Shown in pieces: positions 7,923 to 17,187 of a stretch of 32,416 nt of DNA. A program made the translations under genes and the position numbers. The DNA lies in contig VGSJ01000028.1 in the NCBI GenBank assembly GCA_016875015.1, positions 1 through 32,416 of the forward strand, written 5' to 3'. The notes under the pieces are model-generated. The model saw only the letters and a list, made by a program, of their open reading frames with translations, was not told the origin of the DNA and did not search any database. The DNA is from Deltaproteobacteria bacterium (GTDB lineage: Bacteria > Desulfobacterota > Desulfobaccia > Desulfobaccales > 0-14-0-80-60-11). The stretch's first letter is position 1, and each line of letters opens with the position of its first letter.

Positions 7923-8405
7923 TTGAAAGCCGATCCCCAACAACGTCTACCAGAGATGATCAGGGTGCTGAGGGAGAAAGACTGCCGCCTCACCCCCCAG
8001 CGGCTGGCTCTGTTAAAAATCATCGCTAGCAGTGAAGAGCACCACAGCGTGGACCAGCTTTTTGAGCTGATAAAAACCGATTTCCCCACCACCAGCCGGG
8101 CCACTATTTATAAGACCTTGAGCCTGCTAAAAGCTATGGGCGAGGTTTTGGAACTTAATTTGGCCGGGGTGGGCAGCCGTTACGACGGCAATAAACCTTA
8201 CCCGCACCCCCATGTCATTTGCACCAATTGCGGCCGCATTCTTGATCCCGAGTTTACGGGCTTGGCCGACATCTCTTCGGAAATGGCCAAAAAGACCGGC
8301 TATCACATCACCCATCACCAACTGAATTTTTTTGGCCTCTGCCCTCAATGCCAACAGGAAGGGCAACCGGCCGACATCAAGGAGGAACAAGATGGCAAAA
8401 GATAA
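7923..8405 (+). CDS. perR: Fur family peroxide regulator (PerR-like)
   Basis: 160 residues: an N-terminal winged helix (RLTPQRLALLKII, then SRATIYKTLSLLK) and a C-terminal dimerisation domain. Metal features are the PHPHVIC histidine pair for the regulatory site and two CxxC motifs (CTNC and CPQC) for the structural zinc. PerR proteins sense peroxide by iron-catalysed oxidation of a regulatory-site histidine and then release DNA. The start is a TTG at 7923, supported by AGAGGT 8 bases upstream; the next ATG (7956) has no such site and would cut the first helix. The gene overlaps the katA remnant by 14 bases and precedes katG, so PerR rather than Fur is the likely role. Confidence 0.85.
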   Translation: MKADPQQRLPEMIRVLREKDCRLTPQRLALLKIIASSEEHHSVDQLFELIKTDFPTTSRATIYKTLSLLKAMGEVLELNLAGVGSRYDGNKPYPHPHVICTNCGRILDPEFTGLADISSEMAKKTGYHITHHQLNFFGLCPQCQQEGQPADIKEEQDGKR

Positions 8406-8502
8406 AAAGCCCTTGACCACCGCCTTTGGCATACCGGTGGCCGATGACCAAAACACCATGACCGCCGGAGAGCGCGGTCCGGTCTTATGGCAAGAAGCAT
8501 AA
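8392..8502 (+). pseudogene. katA (monofunctional catalase) N-terminal remnant
   Basis: An intact start (AAGGAGGAACAAG then ATG) opens a 36-codon frame, missed by the ORF track. Its sequence KKPLTTAFGIPVADDQNTMT followed by AGERGPVL is the N-terminus of clade 3 heme catalases, whose family reads LTT..G.PV.DNQNS.TAG.RGP.L. It ends at TAA immediately after WQEA, where a catalase continues for about 440 more residues. None of that follows: katG begins 27 bases later. The gene has therefore lost all catalytic parts. The stub sits between perR and katG with overlapping coding, so it could still be translated as a leader that couples perR to katG. Confidence 0.85.
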
Positions 8503-10722
<2,220 letters not shown>

Positions 10723-10731
10723 TCGCAGCAT

Positions 10732-10761
10732 AAACGTCTTCGAGGGCTTCTGAAGCGTTTT
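10732..10761 (+). terminator. Rho-independent terminator after katG
   Basis: AAACGTCTTC and GAAGCGTTTT form a stem with a one-base bulge around a 10-base loop, ending in TTTT. It starts 10 bases after the katG stop. Nothing else recognisable was seen in the 240-bp spacer to 10963 apart from the ribosome binding site of the next gene. Confidence 0.55.
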
Positions 10762-10963
10762 CTGGACTGCCCATCGGATGATCAGGAGAAGAGATAACCC
10801 TCTGAACTGACGGATGTTTTGAACGATCAACAGAAGCTACAGCCTAACACTTAGTTGTGCCTTGACTCGATAAAGACGGGAGGAAAGTGACATCCCTCGA
10901 GGTGCTGATCCCGGTGTCTCGCTAGGAAGATATGGCTCTAAAGAGTTTTTACAGGAGTACATG

Positions 10964-12487
10964 ATGACGGCTAAACCTGTTTTGGTCACCGGATCAACGG
11001 GATATGTGGGGGGGCGGCTGGTGCCCAAACTGCTGGAAGCGGGTTACCGGGTGCGGGCCCTGGGCAGATCAATCGCCAAGTTGCAGGCCCGGCCCTGGGC
11101 CAAACATCCGCTGGTGGAGTTGGCCAAAGGCGACGTCCTGGACTTTGAGTCCTTGCAGGAAGCGACGCAGAGCTGCCGGGCGGCCTTTTATCTGGTCCAT
11201 TCCATGGTGGCCGACCCCAAGGGGTTTACCGAGACCGATCGCACTGCAGCCCAAAATATGGCTCGCGCTGCGGCCGAAGCCGGATTGGAACATATCGTTT
11301 ATTTGGGTGGACTGGGCAGTACCGAGGACCCCCTACTGAGCCAGCATCTCCGCTCCCGCCAAGAGGTGGCTGAGATCCTGCAATCAGGCCCGGTGCCGGC
11401 CACCTTCCTGCGAGCCGCGATGATCCTGGGTTCGGGAAGCGCTTCCTTTGAAATTCTAAGGTATCTGGTGGACCGTCTGCCGGTCATGACCACCCCTCGC
11501 TGGGTGCACAACCCGGTCCAACCCATTGCCATCCGCAATGTGCTCAATTACCTGCAAGGGTGCCTGGAACATCCGGAAACCCGGGGCCAAACCTTCGACA
11601 TCGGCGGCCCGGAGGTGGTGACCTACCGGCAATTGTTCGACATCTATGCCGAAGAAGCCCATCTGCGGCGCCGTCTCATCATTCCGGTGCCGGTCCTGAC
11701 GCCCACCTTGAGTTCTTACTGGATACATCTGGTCACCCCAGTCCCGGCGAGCATCGCCAGGCCCCTGGCCGAGGGGCTGCGCAACCCGGTAGTTTGTAAG
11801 GACAATCGTATCCGGGCCATTATTCCCCAAGAGCTTTTGGATTGCCGCCAAACCATCAGGCTGGCGCTGGAGCGAGTGAAGCAGCAGCAAATCGACACCT
11901 GCTGGATGGATGCCGGCGGCGTCATTCCCCCAGAGTGGACCTACTGTGGAGATACTGACTATGCCGGCGGCACTATTCTATCGTGCGGCTACTCCGTCCA
12001 GATACAAGCGACTCTCGAAGAAGTCTGGCAGCCCATCTTAAGAATGGGAGGAGATACCGGCTATTATTTCGGCAACTGTTTGTGGCGGCTGCGGGGCTGG
12101 ATAGACCGACTCCTGGGGGGAATCGGGTTTCGAGGCGGCCGCCGCCATCCCTTGGAACTCCGGGTGGGAGATGCCCTGGATTTTTGGCGGGTCCTGGAGA
12201 TAGAACCGCCCCACCGCCTCTTGTTGCTGGCCGAAATGAAACTGCCGGGGGAAGCCGTCCTGGAGTTTCACCTCACTCCGCAAGGAGACGGCAGGGTGGA
12301 ACTCAAACAAACCGCAAGATTTTTGCCCCGGGGATTGGCAGGCATGGCTTACTGGTATAGCCTGGTTCCCTTCCACCGTTGGATTTATCGGGGCATGTTA
12401 GAAGCCCTGGCTGCGGCAGTGGGTAAACCGGTGGTGAAAGGGCCGGAACCATGCAATGCCGGTAGCCGCAAACAAGCCAAAAAATAA
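10964..12487 (+). CDS. NAD(P)-binding SDR family protein with DUF2867 domain
   Basis: About 507 residues in two parts. Residues 1-290 are an atypical short-chain dehydrogenase (NmrA/YbjT-like) with the nucleotide-binding GSTGYVGG motif near the N-terminus. The C-terminal 190 residues match DUF2867, an SRPBCC-like domain, with GDTGYYFGNCLW and a Trp-rich tail. This is the established YbjT-like domain order; the substrate is unknown. Two ATGs are adjacent: AGGAG lies 3 bases before the first (10961) and 6 before the second (10964), so I prefer the second. The photolyase remnant follows 18 bases downstream, and such proteins are often found beside photolyases in light-stress clusters, so the pair may once have formed an operon. 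Confidence 0.85.
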   Translation: MTAKPVLVTGSTGYVGGRLVPKLLEAGYRVRALGRSIAKLQARPWAKHPLVELAKGDVLDFESLQEATQSCRAAFYLVHSMVADPKGFTETDRTAAQNMARAAAEAGLEHIVYLGGLGSTEDPLLSQHLRSRQEVAEILQSGPVPATFLRAAMILGSGSASFEILRYLVDRLPVMTTPRWVHNPVQPIAIRNVLNYLQGCLEHPETRGQTFDIGGPEVVTYRQLFDIYAEEAHLRRRLIIPVPVLTPTLSSYWIHLVTPVPASIARPLAEGLRNPVVCKDNRIRAIIPQELLDCRQTIRLALERVKQQQIDTCWMDAGGVIPPEWTYCGDTDYAGGTILSCGYSVQIQATLEEVWQPILRMGGDTGYYFGNCLWRLRGWIDRLLGGIGFRGGRRHPLELRVGDALDFWRVLEIEPPHRLLLLAEMKLPGEAVLEFHLTPQGDGRVELKQTARFLPRGLAGMAYWYSLVPFHRWIYRGMLEALAAAVGKPVVKGPEPCNAGSRKQAKK

Positions 12488-12505
12488 GCTGGCCAGCTTG
12501 CAACC

Positions 12506-13066
12506 ATGAACCCCAGACGCGTAAGAGCTTTAAGGGCAGGAGACCTCAAAAAAGGTCCAGTGGGCTACTGGATGAGTCGTGACCAGCGCACCCGGGATAA
12601 TTGGGCTTTATTGTTTGCCCAAGAAGAAGAGGCCTTGAAGCAAAAAGAACCCCTGGCGGTGGTTTTCTGCCTGGTGCCCCAGTTCTTGGGAGCCACCTTC
12701 CGCCAATACGCCTTCATGATCCAGGGACTTGCGGAAGTCGAACAGAACCTGGCGGAGAAAAATATCCCCTTTTATCTTCTGTGCGGCTCTCCAGAAGTGG
12801 AACTAGTCGAATTTGTGAGAAAATATGGAGCTGGTTGTCTGGTCACGGATTTCGATCCCCTGCGCCTGAAAAGGGTGTGGAAGGAGGCAGTGGCAAAGAA
12901 ACTCGACATACCCTTCTTCGAGGTGGATGCTCATAACATCGTCCCTTGTTGGGTAGCTTCGGATAAACAAGAAAAACCTTTTGTTCCCTCCCCCTTGATG
13001 GGGGAGGGTCAGGGTGGGGGTGACGAAACCATGAAAAGACACAGCGCCTTATCCCCCTCCCCCTAA
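12506..13066 (+). pseudogene. Class II deoxyribodipyrimidine photolyase, truncated
   Basis: The first 155 codons or so are the N-terminal antenna-domain half of a class II CPD photolyase: GPVGYWMSRDQRTRDNWALL, FLGATFRQYAFM and EVDAHNIVPCWVASDKQE. A full enzyme has about 450 residues, and the FAD-binding C-terminal domain is missing. After SDKQE the frame enters a palindromic repeat (encoding KPFVPSPLMGEGQGGG) and stops at 13066, 60 bases before tRNA-Leu. Without the FAD domain it cannot repair DNA. No downstream photolyase sequence is visible in the window, so this is truncation plus loss rather than a simple insertion. Confidence 0.85.
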
Positions 13067-13093
13067 CCCCCTCCCACCAGGGGAGGGGGAATT
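12984..13093. repeat. G/C-rich nested palindrome (CCCTCTCCC-type family) in the photolyase
   Basis: Two hairpins: CCCTCCCCCTTGATGGGGGAGGG with GGTCAGGGTGGGGG, and ATCCCCCTCCCCCTAACCCC with CCAGGGGAGGGGGAA. Each is roughly the reverse complement of the other, so the unit is a hairpin-flanked inverted repeat. Related copies are at 20628-20667 and 21343-21448. This copy marks the point where the photolyase reading frame is destroyed. Confidence 0.7.
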
Positions 13094-13126
13094 TTAAGAC
13101 CATAATCAGTAATTGGTTAAAAACAT

Positions 13127-13213
13127 TGGTGCCGGAGGCCGGACTCGAACCGGCACAGGCTTTCACCCGGGGGATTTTGAGTCCCCTGCGTCTACCAATT
13201 CCACCACTCCGGC
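13127..13213 (-). tRNA. tRNA-Leu (anticodon CAA)
   Basis: A complete 87-nt class II tRNA on the minus strand. The acceptor GCCGGAG pairs with CTCCGGC, the D loop contains GGTAGACG, the anticodon stem GGGGA/TCCCC holds loop CTCAAAA with anticodon CAA, and there is a long variable arm. The T arm has GGTTCGAGTCC, and discriminator A and encoded CCA are present. The CCA end points towards the truncated photolyase, 60 bases away. The long variable arm and the CAA anticodon identify leucine. Confidence 0.95.
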
Positions 13214-13262
13214 GACCCGTTTATTGTAAATCTCTTAACCGGGATTTGGCAAGTAGGGAGAC

Positions 13263-13311
13263 AAAAAAACCGGCAAAAGACCCGCATGCCCCCGGGTTAT
13301 TTGCCGGTTTT
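13263..13311 (-). terminator. Rho-independent terminator of the sigma/anti-sigma operon
   Basis: On the minus strand a 12-bp perfect stem AAAACCGGCAAA/TTTGCCGGTTTT, with an inner CCCGGGGGCATGCGGG hairpin, is followed by a T-run. It lies downstream of the minus-strand gene ending at 13475, with one 102-bp repeat between them, and upstream of tRNA-Leu on the same strand. Confidence 0.75.
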
Positions 13312-13334
13312 CCAGATTTTCCGGAATTTCTCTA

Positions 13335-13436
13335 ATACCATGTTCATATTCAGTCGCAACAAACTCTCTGAACACTGGCGGGCACGGAGGCCCGCCCCAC
13401 CAATGAGTTTGTTTCATGTGAAAACGAACATGGTAT
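13335..13436. repeat. 102-bp terminal-inverted-repeat element, copy 1
   Basis: The ends ATACCATGTTC and GAACATGGTAT are perfect 11-bp inverted repeats. An inner pair ACAAACTC/GAGTTTGT and a central hairpin GGCGGGCACGGAGGCCCGCC give a nested fold. It has the same length and end sequence as the copy at 15848-15949, which is in opposite orientation. It has no coding capacity and looks like a small non-autonomous element with a REP-like core. Confidence 0.75.
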
Positions 13437-13474
13437 AAGTGGGCGGCGAAGGATCTATGGCTCCTTGTCCTGTC

Positions 13475-14044
13475 TTACTGAGGTGGACGGGAAACCGGGA
13501 TTTCCTGGGGAGGCCGCAGGGCTGGCGTCCCCATGCCTCCGGGGCCGCCCATGATGCCGGGGCCGCCTTGTCCGCCGGGTCCCCCCGTACCGCTTTTGAT
13601 GCTCCGGGCTTCCTTGATCAAAGACATGAGGTACATGAGATAGCGGGCTTGCTGCATCGGCGTGAGCAGGGCCGTCTCTTCGTCATCCTTGCGCTGCTGC
13701 AGGTTGAGCATCTCCAGCCGTTTGCGCTTCATATCGGCGAGCAGGGCCTTAATTTCCTGCTCCGGCGGGGCAGACTGGCTCATGAGCTGCTGCAGGCGGT
13801 GCATATCGCTTTTCATCCCCGTGACCAGCTGGTGCCGCATCGGCTTATACCGCGCATCGATGGCCAGCAGCTTGTCCACGGTCGGCTGGTTCACTCCCAG
13901 AGTTGGGCCCAACTGGTTCCGCTTGACTTCCATGAACCGGTCCTGAAAGCCCCCGCCGCCAAAGTCGCCACCCGGTTGCCCCCAGGCCAGGCTTGCTCCG
14001 GCCAGGGTTAGCCCCAGGAACAGAAAGAGAATCCTTCCACGCAT
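13475..14044 (-). CDS. Spy/CpxP-like periplasmic protein
   Basis: 189 residues. A signal peptide (MRGRILFLFLGLTLAGASLAWG) precedes a helical core of about 120 residues (DKLLAIDARYKP, KALLADMKRKRLEML, LLTPMQQARYLMYL). The LTPMQQARYLMYL segment is the LTxxQ-type motif of Spy/CpxP/ZraP periplasmic chaperone-like proteins. The tail is Gly/Pro/Met-rich (GGPGGQGGPGIMGG), unusual for the family and possibly flexible or metal-binding. It is the last gene of the sigma factor operon, 12 bases after the anti-sigma gene, so it is probably a target or modulator of the envelope response. Family assignment is from the motif and layout. Confidence 0.75.
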   Translation of the reverse strand: MRGRILFLFLGLTLAGASLAWGQPGGDFGGGGFQDRFMEVKRNQLGPTLGVNQPTVDKLLAIDARYKPMRHQLVTGMKSDMHRLQQLMSQSAPPEQEIKALLADMKRKRLEMLNLQQRKDDEETALLTPMQQARYLMYLMSLIKEARSIKSGTGGPGGQGGPGIMGGPGGMGTPALRPPQEIPVSRPPQ

Positions 14045-14056
14045 GACCTATCCTTC

Positions 14057-14683
14057 TTAACGTTTATGCAGTTTGTTGAGGAACGCATTCTTTTCCTGGT
14101 CGGTCATCCCCGCCAGTTCCGCATCCAGTTCCCAACCGGAAATATCCACGTCCTCCACCGGCAGGGACGCACCTTCCTCCAGAGCCACCGTGACAAATTG
14201 TTCCATCGGCGGGGCGGAAGCAGCCCGGACCTCGGCCAGCGGCGCCGGAGCCGGCTGGGGGACGGCAGCCATCTTGGCCTCGGACTCCCGCTTTACCAGG
14301 GCCTGGTCCTGAATCGGGAGGCTGGGTCCCGTGAACTGCACCGCTACATAGAGCAGCAGCACTGCCAGGGCCGGCGCCCCCAGGAGATAGGGCAGCCGAA
14401 ACCGCCGGGGGCTGGCCGGGGCGGGCGCGGTCTGGCTGTTCTGGGCGGCCTGGACCAACTTCAGGTGCATCTCCCGGGAAAATTCGCCCCAAAATTCCGG
14501 GGTCGGGTCCGCCACCGGAGTCGCCTCAATGGCGGCAACCACCTCCCTGAGTTCCGCCAGTTCCTGGCGGCAAGCGGAGCACCGCGCCACGTGGGACTTG
14601 AGCCAGCGCCTCCCCCAAGCAGGGAGGTCACCGTCGGGATACTCTGGCAGCCACCGTTGTAGAAGGGCGCATTGCCACTTCAT
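14057..14683 (-). CDS. Anti-sigma factor with zinc-finger domain and one membrane segment
   Basis: 208 residues. The N-terminal anti-sigma domain carries HVARCSACRQEL, the HxxxCxxC zinc motif, after the usual helix (CALLQRWLPEYPDGDLP). A single membrane segment follows (YLLGAPALAVLLLYVAVQF, about residues 100-118), with a roughly 90-residue periplasmic domain. Such proteins hold an ECF sigma factor at the membrane until an envelope signal releases it. The gene overlaps the upstream sigma factor by 56 bases, longer than the usual few bases. The overlap is real because the Cys-containing first helix is needed for the fold. It implies translational coupling that fixes the sigma to anti-sigma ratio. 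Confidence 0.85.
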   Translation of the reverse strand: MKWQCALLQRWLPEYPDGDLPAWGRRWLKSHVARCSACRQELAELREVVAAIEATPVADPTPEFWGEFSREMHLKLVQAAQNSQTAPAPASPRRFRLPYLLGAPALAVLLLYVAVQFTGPSLPIQDQALVKRESEAKMAAVPQPAPAPLAEVRAASAPPMEQFVTVALEEGASLPVEDVDISGWELDAELAGMTDQEKNAFLNKLHKR

Positions 14684-15221
14684 GGTCGTCCTCGCTCTGT
14701 ATATGTTTTTTCAGGGTCTTTAACGCCTGGCAGTAATTAACCCGGGCCGCGCCGGCGGTCCCCCCCAGAACCTGGCTGATCTCCTGATAAGACAGGCCCT
14801 GTTCCACCTTCAGGGTGATCACCGCCCGCTGCTTGGCCGGGAGCCGCTCCAAGGCCTCATAGAGACGCCGGCGGTCGTCCCGGGCAACCAGGTCCGCCTC
14901 CGGGGAAGGCTCATCCCCCGCCAGATTCAATTCGGCACAGTCAACCGGATCGCCAAATTTTTTGCGGCTCTTCAAAAAGTTGTAGCACTGATTGATGGCG
15001 ATCCGGAACAACCAGGTGCGAAATTGCGCATCCTGGCGAAAACTCCGGATGTGGACAAAGGCCTGAAGAAAGGCCTGCTGGGCCAAGTCCTTAGCCTCCT
15101 CGGCATCGGAGACCATGCGGCATGCCAGACCGTAGACCTCCCGTTGGTACTTCTGCACCAGTTCTTCGAAGGCCGGAAGATCTCCTGCCTGGGCCCGGGC
15201 CACGAGCTGATCATCGGTCAT
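14628..15221 (-). CDS. ECF RNA polymerase sigma factor (RpoE/SigW-like)
   Basis: 197 residues. Region 2 reads FEELVQKYQREVYGLACRMV, then EEAKDLAQQAFLQAF and FRTWLFRIAINQCYNFL. Region 4 reads LPAKQRAVITLKVEQGLSYQ and the helix-turn-helix EISQVLGGTAGAARVNYCQAL. There is no region 3 or C-terminal extension, which is standard for ECF sigma factors. It is the first gene of a three-gene minus-strand operon with its anti-sigma factor and a Spy-like protein. The C-terminal 18 codons overlap the anti-sigma gene. A perfect palindrome at 15284-15300 lies about 65 bases upstream and could be the control site. The signal is probably envelope or periplasmic stress. Confidence 0.9.
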   Translation of the reverse strand: MTDDQLVARAQAGDLPAFEELVQKYQREVYGLACRMVSDAEEAKDLAQQAFLQAFVHIRSFRQDAQFRTWLFRIAINQCYNFLKSRKKFGDPVDCAELNLAGDEPSPEADLVARDDRRRLYEALERLPAKQRAVITLKVEQGLSYQEISQVLGGTAGAARVNYCQALKTLKKHIQSEDDHEVAMRPSTTVAARVSRR

Positions 15222-15283
15222 GGGGTCTTAATTCCGGCTTTCATTGATATAGACCCCGTCGAGTTCTGAATGTTAAGCATAAG

Positions 15284-15300
15284 TTTATCATTTTGATAAA
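15284..15300. promoter_or_regulatory. Palindrome TTTATCATTTTGATAAA upstream of the sigma factor
   Basis: A perfect 7-bp inverted repeat around TTT, 63 bases upstream of the sigma factor start. It is AT-rich in a GC-rich region. It resembles an operator, or a promoter -10 region on either strand. No other gene starts nearby, so it most likely serves the sigma operon. Confidence 0.4.
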
Positions 15301-15378
15301 GTCACCGGGGTTCGACTACGGGCGGCGCATCCCCGCCAAACCACCCGGGGAGCCCCTCTCCTCTTTCATTATCGCTTA

Positions 15379-15639
15379 TTAGACGCCGGGGCTCAACTTT
15401 TCCTGGGGTTTTGCCGGCGCCGGCGGCTGCCGCATTTCCCGCAAACCCGTAGCCAGGGGCGCCGTCAGCATCATGAGGCCCAGGGCGGCCACCCCGTGCC
15501 AGCCCGCCTGCCCGTAGGCATAGCCGCTCAGGGTGATGCCCGTCGCCCCTCCCAGGTAGTAAGCCAGGACGTACAGAGAGTTGGCCCGGCCGCGGCTCCC
15601 GGTCAGGTTGCGGTTGAGGGAGCCCGCGGCCGCGGCGCT
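15379..15639 (-). pseudogene. MFS transporter C-terminal remnant
   Basis: On the minus strand 86 codons translate as the last quarter of a YnfM-like major facilitator: GRANSLYVLAYYLGGATGIT, then LSGYAYGQAGWHGVAALGLM, ending PQEKLSPGV and stop. There is no start codon; the frame meets an in-frame TAG at 15640-15642. From that point the plus strand shows a short unrelated tail (ALYTALLLTL and stop at 15667), possibly the end of another lost membrane gene. So a rearrangement joined two gene ends tail to tail. Not in the ORF track. Confidence 0.7.
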
Positions 15640-15733
15640 CTACACCGCCCTGCTGCTGACCCTGTAGTGCGATGCCTCATAGATAAGATGGTTTTCCTCT
15701 TAAGGAAAAAGCCCCGATAAAGGCCAGAACTTT

Positions 15734-15818
15734 ACCCCCCTTTTTTAAAGGGGGGCAGGGGGGATTATATAACCATCTGATAATCCCCCTGAATCCCCCT
15801 TTAGTAAAGGGGGACTTT
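15734..15818. repeat. CCCCCTTT...AAAGGGGG nested palindrome, copy 1 (intact)
   Basis: Two hairpins in inverted orientation around ATATAACCATCTGAT: TACCCCCCTTTTTTAAAGGG with GGGCAGGGGGGATTAT, and ATAATCCCCCTGAATCCCCC with TTTAGTAAAGGGGGACTTT. This intact copy serves as the empty-site reference for the interrupted copy at 21194-21560. Confidence 0.75.
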
Positions 15819-15847
15819 AAAACAGCTTTTGTGGGGCCGGGCAATTT

Positions 15848-15949
15848 ATACCGTGTTCCCTTTGAAATGAAACAAACCATCCAGATAACCTATTAATATC
15901 TCTCGTAGGGGCGGGTTTCAAACCCGCCCCTACAAAACAAACACGGTAT
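15848..15949. repeat. 102-bp terminal-inverted-repeat element, copy 2
   Basis: Ends ATACCGTGTT and AACACGGTAT, total 102 bp, identical in length to the copy at 13335-13436. Read against the reverse complement of that copy, about 27 of the first 33 bases agree, including ATGAAACAAAC. The core is a different hairpin, GTAGGGGCGGG/CCCGCCCCTAC. It lies in the spacer between the MFS remnant and the PfkB gene. Confidence 0.75.
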
Positions 15950-16034
15950 TATTTGCCATACGATTTTTGCAGCATGACACCATCAACCTGGCAGAAGGGG
16001 AGGTCAGGGGAGGTAATGTCCCCCGGCCCTCTCC

Positions 16035-17012
16035 TCAAACTTTTTGCAGCGCTTGCACCTGCCGTTCCAGGAAGGTCCGGTCCGGGTAGCTATCCCGCCC
16101 GGCGCCCCGGAGGCTGACGGCCGCGGCCCGATTCCCCAGACGCACGCAGGCGTTGAGATGCAGCCCCTGGAGACGCCCGGCCAGGTATCCCGCCGCGAAG
16201 ACGTCCCCGGCCCCCAAAGTGTCCACCAGGTGGCCTCCCAGTTCCACCGGGAAATCCAGGTATCGGAGCGGCGTGAGCAGTCTGGCGCCCCGGGACCCCC
16301 GCTTGATCACCACCACGGGCGGCGCCCAGTTGGGGTGCACCGTCGGCTCTCCCCCCAACTGCCGCCACTCGGTCTCCGTGACCAGCAGGGTCTCCAGGCG
16401 GTCGATGATGTCTTCCAGGGCCCGCCACCCCATCCGGGCGTAGAGTTCCCCCGGATCGAAGCTGAGCCGGACCTGGGCCGGGACCCGGCCGGCGATGAGC
16501 CGCTGCACCAGGAGGGGGCCATCCCCCACCAAGGCGGTGAGATGGAGAAAAGGCGCGGCCGCCAACGCCTCCCAGGGAAGGTCCCGTTCCTTGAGGTCGT
16601 CATTGGTATTGGGCGCCACCAGGATGGTGCGCTCCCCTTCCCGGTCGGTCAAGATGTAGGCCCGGCCGCTCTCTCCCTGGGAGACCACGTGGGACAGGTC
16701 CACCCCGGCGAGACCATTCTTAAGGAATTCGCCGTCGGCATCGGCGCCCACCCGGCCCACCAGGCCCACCGGGAGGCCCAGGCAGGCCAGGGCATAGGCG
16801 GTGTTGGCCGCCATGCCGCCGCCGCCGCGCCCCGCCGGCCGGCCGTAACGGGCCAGCAACGCGGTCAGGCGCGCTTCCTGCTCCCGGGAGACGGCCTCCT
16901 CACCGCCCCGGCTGAGTCCGGCGCCCCAGTCTTTCAGGAAACCCTCCAGGTCATCCACCTGAAATTTCAGGTCCAGATTGATGGCGCCCAGGCAAAGTAT
17001 CGGAGACGGCAT
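16035..17012 (-). CDS. PfkB family carbohydrate/nucleoside kinase
   Basis: About 325 residues from ATG 17012; the track start at 17084 adds 24 residues with no family features. PfkB kinases phosphorylate sugars or nucleosides. Visible are the N-terminal CLGAINLD, the GRGGGGMAANTAYALACLG substrate-binding glycine run (PfkB signature 1 region) and DTLGAGDVFAAG (signature 2) with the catalytic Asp. A 40-residue insertion (DDLEGFLKDWGAG onwards) precedes the glycine run and is unusual. Neighbours give no pathway clue: a repeat-rich spacer downstream and divergent hsp20 upstream. No clear Shine-Dalgarno was seen, so the start is uncertain. Substrate unknown. Confidence 0.85.
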   Translation of the reverse strand: MPSPILCLGAINLDLKFQVDDLEGFLKDWGAGLSRGGEEAVSREQEARLTALLARYGRPAGRGGGGMAANTAYALACLGLPVGLVGRVGADADGEFLKNGLAGVDLSHVVSQGESGRAYILTDREGERTILVAPNTNDDLKERDLPWEALAAAPFLHLTALVGDGPLLVQRLIAGRVPAQVRLSFDPGELYARMGWRALEDIIDRLETLLVTETEWRQLGGEPTVHPNWAPPVVVIKRGSRGARLLTPLRYLDFPVELGGHLVDTLGAGDVFAAGYLAGRLQGLHLNACVRLGNRAAAVSLRGAGRDSYPDRTFLERQVQALQKV

Positions 17013-17173
17013 GCCTGGCAAACTACCAGGATTTGCGGCGCCGGTCAAGGCGAGGCGCTTCGCCGAGCCGGAGAATACCGCCAAGAGTCTGAAAATTTAC
17101 GTGCAAGCCTCAAGATAGCGCCATGCAATCCCTGGATTTTCTGAGAACACGTCTTATCTTGAAAAGAAATAAC

Positions 17174-17186
17174 GGTTCGAGGAACC
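17174..17186 (+). promoter_or_regulatory. Hairpin covering the hsp20 ribosome binding site
   Basis: GGTTCGAGGAACC is a 5-bp perfect inverted repeat around a GAG loop. It contains the only Shine-Dalgarno-like bases (GAGGAA) and ends one base before the hsp20 ATG. A short local hairpin hiding the ribosome binding site of a small heat shock gene is the layout of an RNA thermometer. Its stability has not been computed. Confidence 0.4.
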
Positions 17187-17187
17187 T

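Noticed and set aside
16044-17144. 366-aa plus-strand ORF opposite the PfkB gene
   Set aside because: Shadow frame; Pro/Gly/His-rich with no motifs, while PfkB signatures lie on the minus strand.
17140-17187. CTTGAAAAG considered as a sigma-32 -35 box for hsp20
   Set aside because: No matching -10 at the right distance; the hairpin over the ribosome site is the better-supported signal.
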